Part shown: one piece after another, positions 61,516 to 64,000 of the stretch
Layout of the letters: the number at the start of each line of letters is the position of its first letter
Position numbering within the stretch: position 1 is the stretch's first letter
DNA from: Eilatimonas milleporae
GTDB lineage: Bacteria; Pseudomonadota; Alphaproteobacteria; Sphingomonadales; Kordiimonadaceae
Assembly (NCBI RefSeq): GCF_003688555.1
Contig: NZ_REFR01000011.1
Span: 620,001 to 684,000, forward strand
DNA length: 64,000 bases
Direction: 5' to 3'
Made by a program: the position numbers and the translations under genes
The notes under the pieces: generated by a model
Told to the model about the DNA's origin: nothing
The model's input: only the letters and a program-made list of their open reading frames with translations
Database searches by the model: none

Positions 61516-64000
61516 ATGTCGGCTTTTGGGGGGATGCGCCTGCTGGCGGCGGGCCTATGCATCATCGGCGCGGTTCTGACCGCGGGTGTGGACACGGTGG
61601 CCCAGGACGGGGGCAACCCGTTCGCCGGGCTGAAACCCAGGCTGATCGGGCCGTCCTATTCCTCGGGACGGATTTCGGATTTCGCCTTTCACCCCACACA
61701 GCGCAACGTTTTTTATGTGGCGACGGCATCCGCCGGCGTGTGGAAAACCGACAATGCCGGCATCAGCTGGACCCCTCTTTTCGATGGTGAGGCGTCCTAT
61801 GCCACCGGTGTCATCACCATGGACCCGGCCGACCCCCTGACCCTGTGGGTCGGCACGGGCGAAAACAACAGCCAGCGCTCGGTCGCGAACGGTGACGGTG
61901 TCTACAAATCCACCGACGGCGGCAAAAGCTGGAAAAATATGGGCCTGAAGGACAGCGGCCACATCTCGCGGATCTGGGTGCACCCGGATGACAGCGATGT
62001 GGTTCTGGTGGCGGCGCAGGGGCCGCTGTGGTCCGGCGGCGGTGATCGCGGTCTTTACAAAACCACCGACGGCGGCGCCACATGGACCCGCATTCTCGAA
62101 ATCGACGCCGACACCGGCGTCAATGAATTTGTCGTCGACCCGAGGAACCCGGACGTGATCGTCGCGTCCAGCTATCAGCGCCGCCGCCATGTCTGGACGC
62201 TGATCAACGGCGGGCCCGGCAGCGGCGTCCACCGCACCACCGATGGCGGTGCCACATGGACAAAGGTGACACGCGGCCTGCCGACCCAGGATCATCTGGG
62301 CCGCATCGGCCTGGCGGGTGCCCCGTCCGCGCCCGGCATGATCTATGCCATCGTCGAGACCGAGGGCAAGGGCAGCGGCCTGTATCGCAGCACCGATTTC
62401 GGCCAGAGCTGGGAGAAACGCTCCGGCCACCGCACCACCAGCGCGCAATATTACAACGAGCTGATCGTCGACCCCCATGATGCCGACACGCTGTATGCGC
62501 CCGACACCTTCACCCAGGTGTCGCGCGACGGCGGCAAGACCTTCAGCCGTCTCGGTTTTGAAAGCCGCCATGTGGACGACCATGCCCTGTGGATCGACCC
62601 GGACAATACCAGCCATCTCTATATCGGCGGGGACGGCGGCATTTACGAAAGCTGGGACGGCGGTACCCTGTGGCGGCATGTGAACAACCTGCCGATCGTC
62701 CAGTTCTACCGTATTCAGCCGGATGAGGATGTGCCCTTCTACAATGTCTGCGGCGGCACCCAGGACAACAATTCACTGTGCGGCCCGTCGCGCACGGCGG
62801 TCGCGCACGGGATCACCAATTCCGACTGGCACATCGTCCTCGGCGGTGACGGTTACAAGCCGCAGATCGACCCGACGGATCCCAATATCATCTATGCCCA
62901 GTATCAATATGGCGGGCTGGCGCGCTATGACCGCCGCACGCAGGAGCGTATTTACATCACGCCGCAGCCGGACAGCGGCGAAAACGAATACAAATGGAAC
63001 TGGAACACCCCCCTGCTGATCAGCCCGCACAATCCGCGACGGCTTTTCTATGCGGCGGAAAAGGTTTTCGTCTCCGACGACCGGGGCGATACCTGGCGCA
63101 TCGTCAGTCCCGACCTGACGCGCCGGCTTGACCGCAACGGGCTTGAGGTCATGGGCCGGGTGTGGAGCGTGGACAGTGTGGCCAAGAATGATTCCACATC
63201 CATGTATGGCAGCATCATCGCGCTGAACGAAAGCCCGTTGCGCGAAGGGCTGATCTATGTCGGTACCGATGACGGCCTGATCCATGTGACGGAGGATTTC
63301 GGCGAAAACTGGCGCACGGTCGACAGTTTCCGAGGCGTGCCCGACATGTCGCTGGTCGAGGACATCATCGCCTCGCCGACGGATGAGAATGTCGCCTATG
63401 CGGTGATCGACAACCACAAACGCGGCGACTTCAAGCCCTATGTCCTGAAGACGACGGACAAGGGCCGGCGCTGGCGGCTGATTTCCGGCGACCTGCCGGC
63501 GCGCGGCAGTGCCCACACCATCGCCGAGGACCATGTGGACCCCGACCTGTTGTTCGTCGGCACGGAATACGGCCTGTTTTTCACCCAGAACGGCGGCGAA
63601 AACTGGACGCCGGTCAAATCCGGCTTTCCGACCATCGCGGTCCGCGATCTGGAAATCCAGCGGCGCGAAAACGATCTGGTCGTCGGCACCTTCGGGCGCG
63701 GGGCCTATGTGATCGACGATTATCGTCCCTTGCGGACCAAGGCGGCCGATCTGGCCGGCAGCAGCGCCACCCTGTTCGCGGTCCGCGACCCATGGCTGTA
63801 TGTGGAAGGCAATCTGTGGGGCGGCGGCAAGAAGGGCAATCTGGGCGACCAGTTCTGGCAGGTTGACAATCCGCCTTACGGGGCCGTGTTCACCTATTAT
63901 CTGAACGCCGACCTGACCACCGCGCGGGACGCCCGCCGCAAGGCCGAGCAGGAGATCGAAAAACAGGGCGGCGACACGCCGTATCCGTCCTTCGACACGC
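61516..64000 (+). CDS. Secreted VPS10/BNR-repeat (sortilin-like) protein, cut by right edge
   Basis: At least 828 residues are in the window, still open at the right edge. It has a signal peptide (LLAAGLCIIGAVLT to about VAQDGGN). Repeated Asp-box motifs (S/TxDxGxxW) occur, for example YKSTDGGKSWKNM, YKTTDGGATWTRI, HRTTDGGATWTKV and FVSDDRGDTWRIV, each in a propeller blade. Such proteins are VPS10/sialidase-like beta-propellers, often called exported glycosyl hydrolases though activity is rarely shown. ATG 61516 follows AGGGAGGAT. Confidence 0.9.
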   Translation, partial: MSAFGGMRLLAAGLCIIGAVLTAGVDTVAQDGGNPFAGLKPRLIGPSYSSGRISDFAFHPTQRNVFYVATASAGVWKTDNAGISWTPLFDGEASYATGVITMDPADPLTLWVGTGENNSQRSVANGDGVYKSTDGGKSWKNMGLKDSGHISRIWVHPDDSDVVLVAAQGPLWSGGGDRGLYKTTDGGATWTRILEIDADTGVNEFVVDPRNPDVIVASSYQRRRHVWTLINGGPGSGVHRTTDGGATWTKVTRGLPTQDHLGRIGLAGAPSAPGMIYAIVETEGKGSGLYRSTDFGQSWEKRSGHRTTSAQYYNELIVDPHDADTLYAPDTFTQVSRDGGKTFSRLGFESRHVDDHALWIDPDNTSHLYIGGDGGIYESWDGGTLWRHVNNLPIVQFYRIQPDEDVPFYNVCGGTQDNNSLCGPSRTAVAHGITNSDWHIVLGGDGYKPQIDPTDPNIIYAQYQYGGLARYDRRTQERIYITPQPDSGENEYKWNWNTPLLISPHNPRRLFYAAEKVFVSDDRGDTWRIVSPDLTRRLDRNGLEVMGRVWSVDSVAKNDSTSMYGSIIALNESPLREGLIYVGTDDGLIHVTEDFGENWRTVDSFRGVPDMSLVEDIIASPTDENVAYAVIDNHKRGDFKPYVLKTTDKGRRWRLISGDLPARGSAHTIAEDHVDPDLLFVGTEYGLFFTQNGGENWTPVKSGFPTIAVRDLEIQRRENDLVVGTFGRGAYVIDDYRPLRTKAADLAGSSATLFAVRDPWLYVEGNLWGGGKKGNLGDQFWQVDNPPYGAVFTYYLNADLTTARDARRKAEQEIEKQGGDTPYPSFDT

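Overview
The window is GC-rich (about two thirds G+C by eye) and gene-dense. Its protein set is typical of an aerobic alphaproteobacterium: TonB-dependent receptors with N-terminal extensions, an Atm1-type ABC exporter, class II fumarase, PPK2, MipA/OmpV, EAL, and PQQ- and P450-based catabolism. No rRNA or tRNA was recognised and the species cannot be fixed from the sequence alone. Two stretches are clearly more AT-rich than the rest: about 9.3-14.0 kb (DNA modification genes) and about 33.2-34.4 kb (a sulfotransferase-like gene). Both look acquired.

Layout. 0-2.5 kb: the start of a type I-C cas3 runs off the left edge, next to a CRISPR array (25 intact repeats plus one degenerate end repeat, 25 spacers) whose leader lies on the right. 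2.5-4 kb: a RAYT (REP-associated transposase) gene, a DUF454 membrane protein, and members of a family of palindromic elements of about 104 bp (copies at 0.4, 3.9 and 14.0 kb and a single end at 2.5 kb). 4.2-22.4 kb: a chloroaromatic (modified ortho-cleavage) gene set: TfdB-like phenol hydroxylase, TonB receptor, TfdD-like cycloisomerase, LysR regulator, TfdC-like dioxygenase, TfdE-like dienelactone hydrolase, TfdF-like maleylacetate reductase, 3-oxoadipyl-CoA thiolase, and subunit A only of a CoA transferase. An AT-rich island (C5 cytosine methyltransferase, GHKL ATPase, DUF6471 protein, Vsr nuclease) splits this set. Four promoters in the set carry the CatR/ClcR/TfdR-type box ATAC-N7-GTAT, three of them with identical spacing to a downstream TATT element, so a regulon of the local LysR gene can be read from the DNA.

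22.4-36.9 kb: redoxin, PPK2, a four-gene operon (MipA/OmpV, two alpha/beta hydrolases, PepSY protein) beside a divergent membrane-bound LytTR regulator, fumC, a VOC protein, an Atm1-like exporter, a sulfotransferase-like protein, and a quinohemoprotein alcohol dehydrogenase. A perfect 39-bp inverted repeat lies just after it.

37.1-53.5 kb: a second catabolic locus. A TetR regulator separates two divergent operons. Leftwards are a substrate-domain-plus-phosphohistidine protein resembling rifampin phosphotransferase without its ATP domain, a PPDK-like ATP-grasp-plus-phosphohistidine protein without its pyruvate barrel, and an SDR. Rightwards are a P450, an SDR, a histidine phosphatase, an acyl-CoA synthetase, a helix-turn-helix-like unknown, an aldehyde dehydrogenase, a TonB receptor and a second acyl-CoA synthetase. 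The inferred job is uptake, oxidation and phosphorylation-dependent activation of an unknown hydroxylated (perhaps terpenoid or steroid-like) compound.

53.5-64 kb: aspartoacylase-family protein, MFS exporter, PiT-like transporter, TrmB-like methyltransferase, a small metal-handling operon (Cys-rich protein, outer-membrane-like protein, HMA protein, MerT-like protein), an EAL protein, and a VPS10/BNR-repeat protein cut by the right edge. The non-coding DNA is unusually rich in short tandem repeats with 10-28 bp units.
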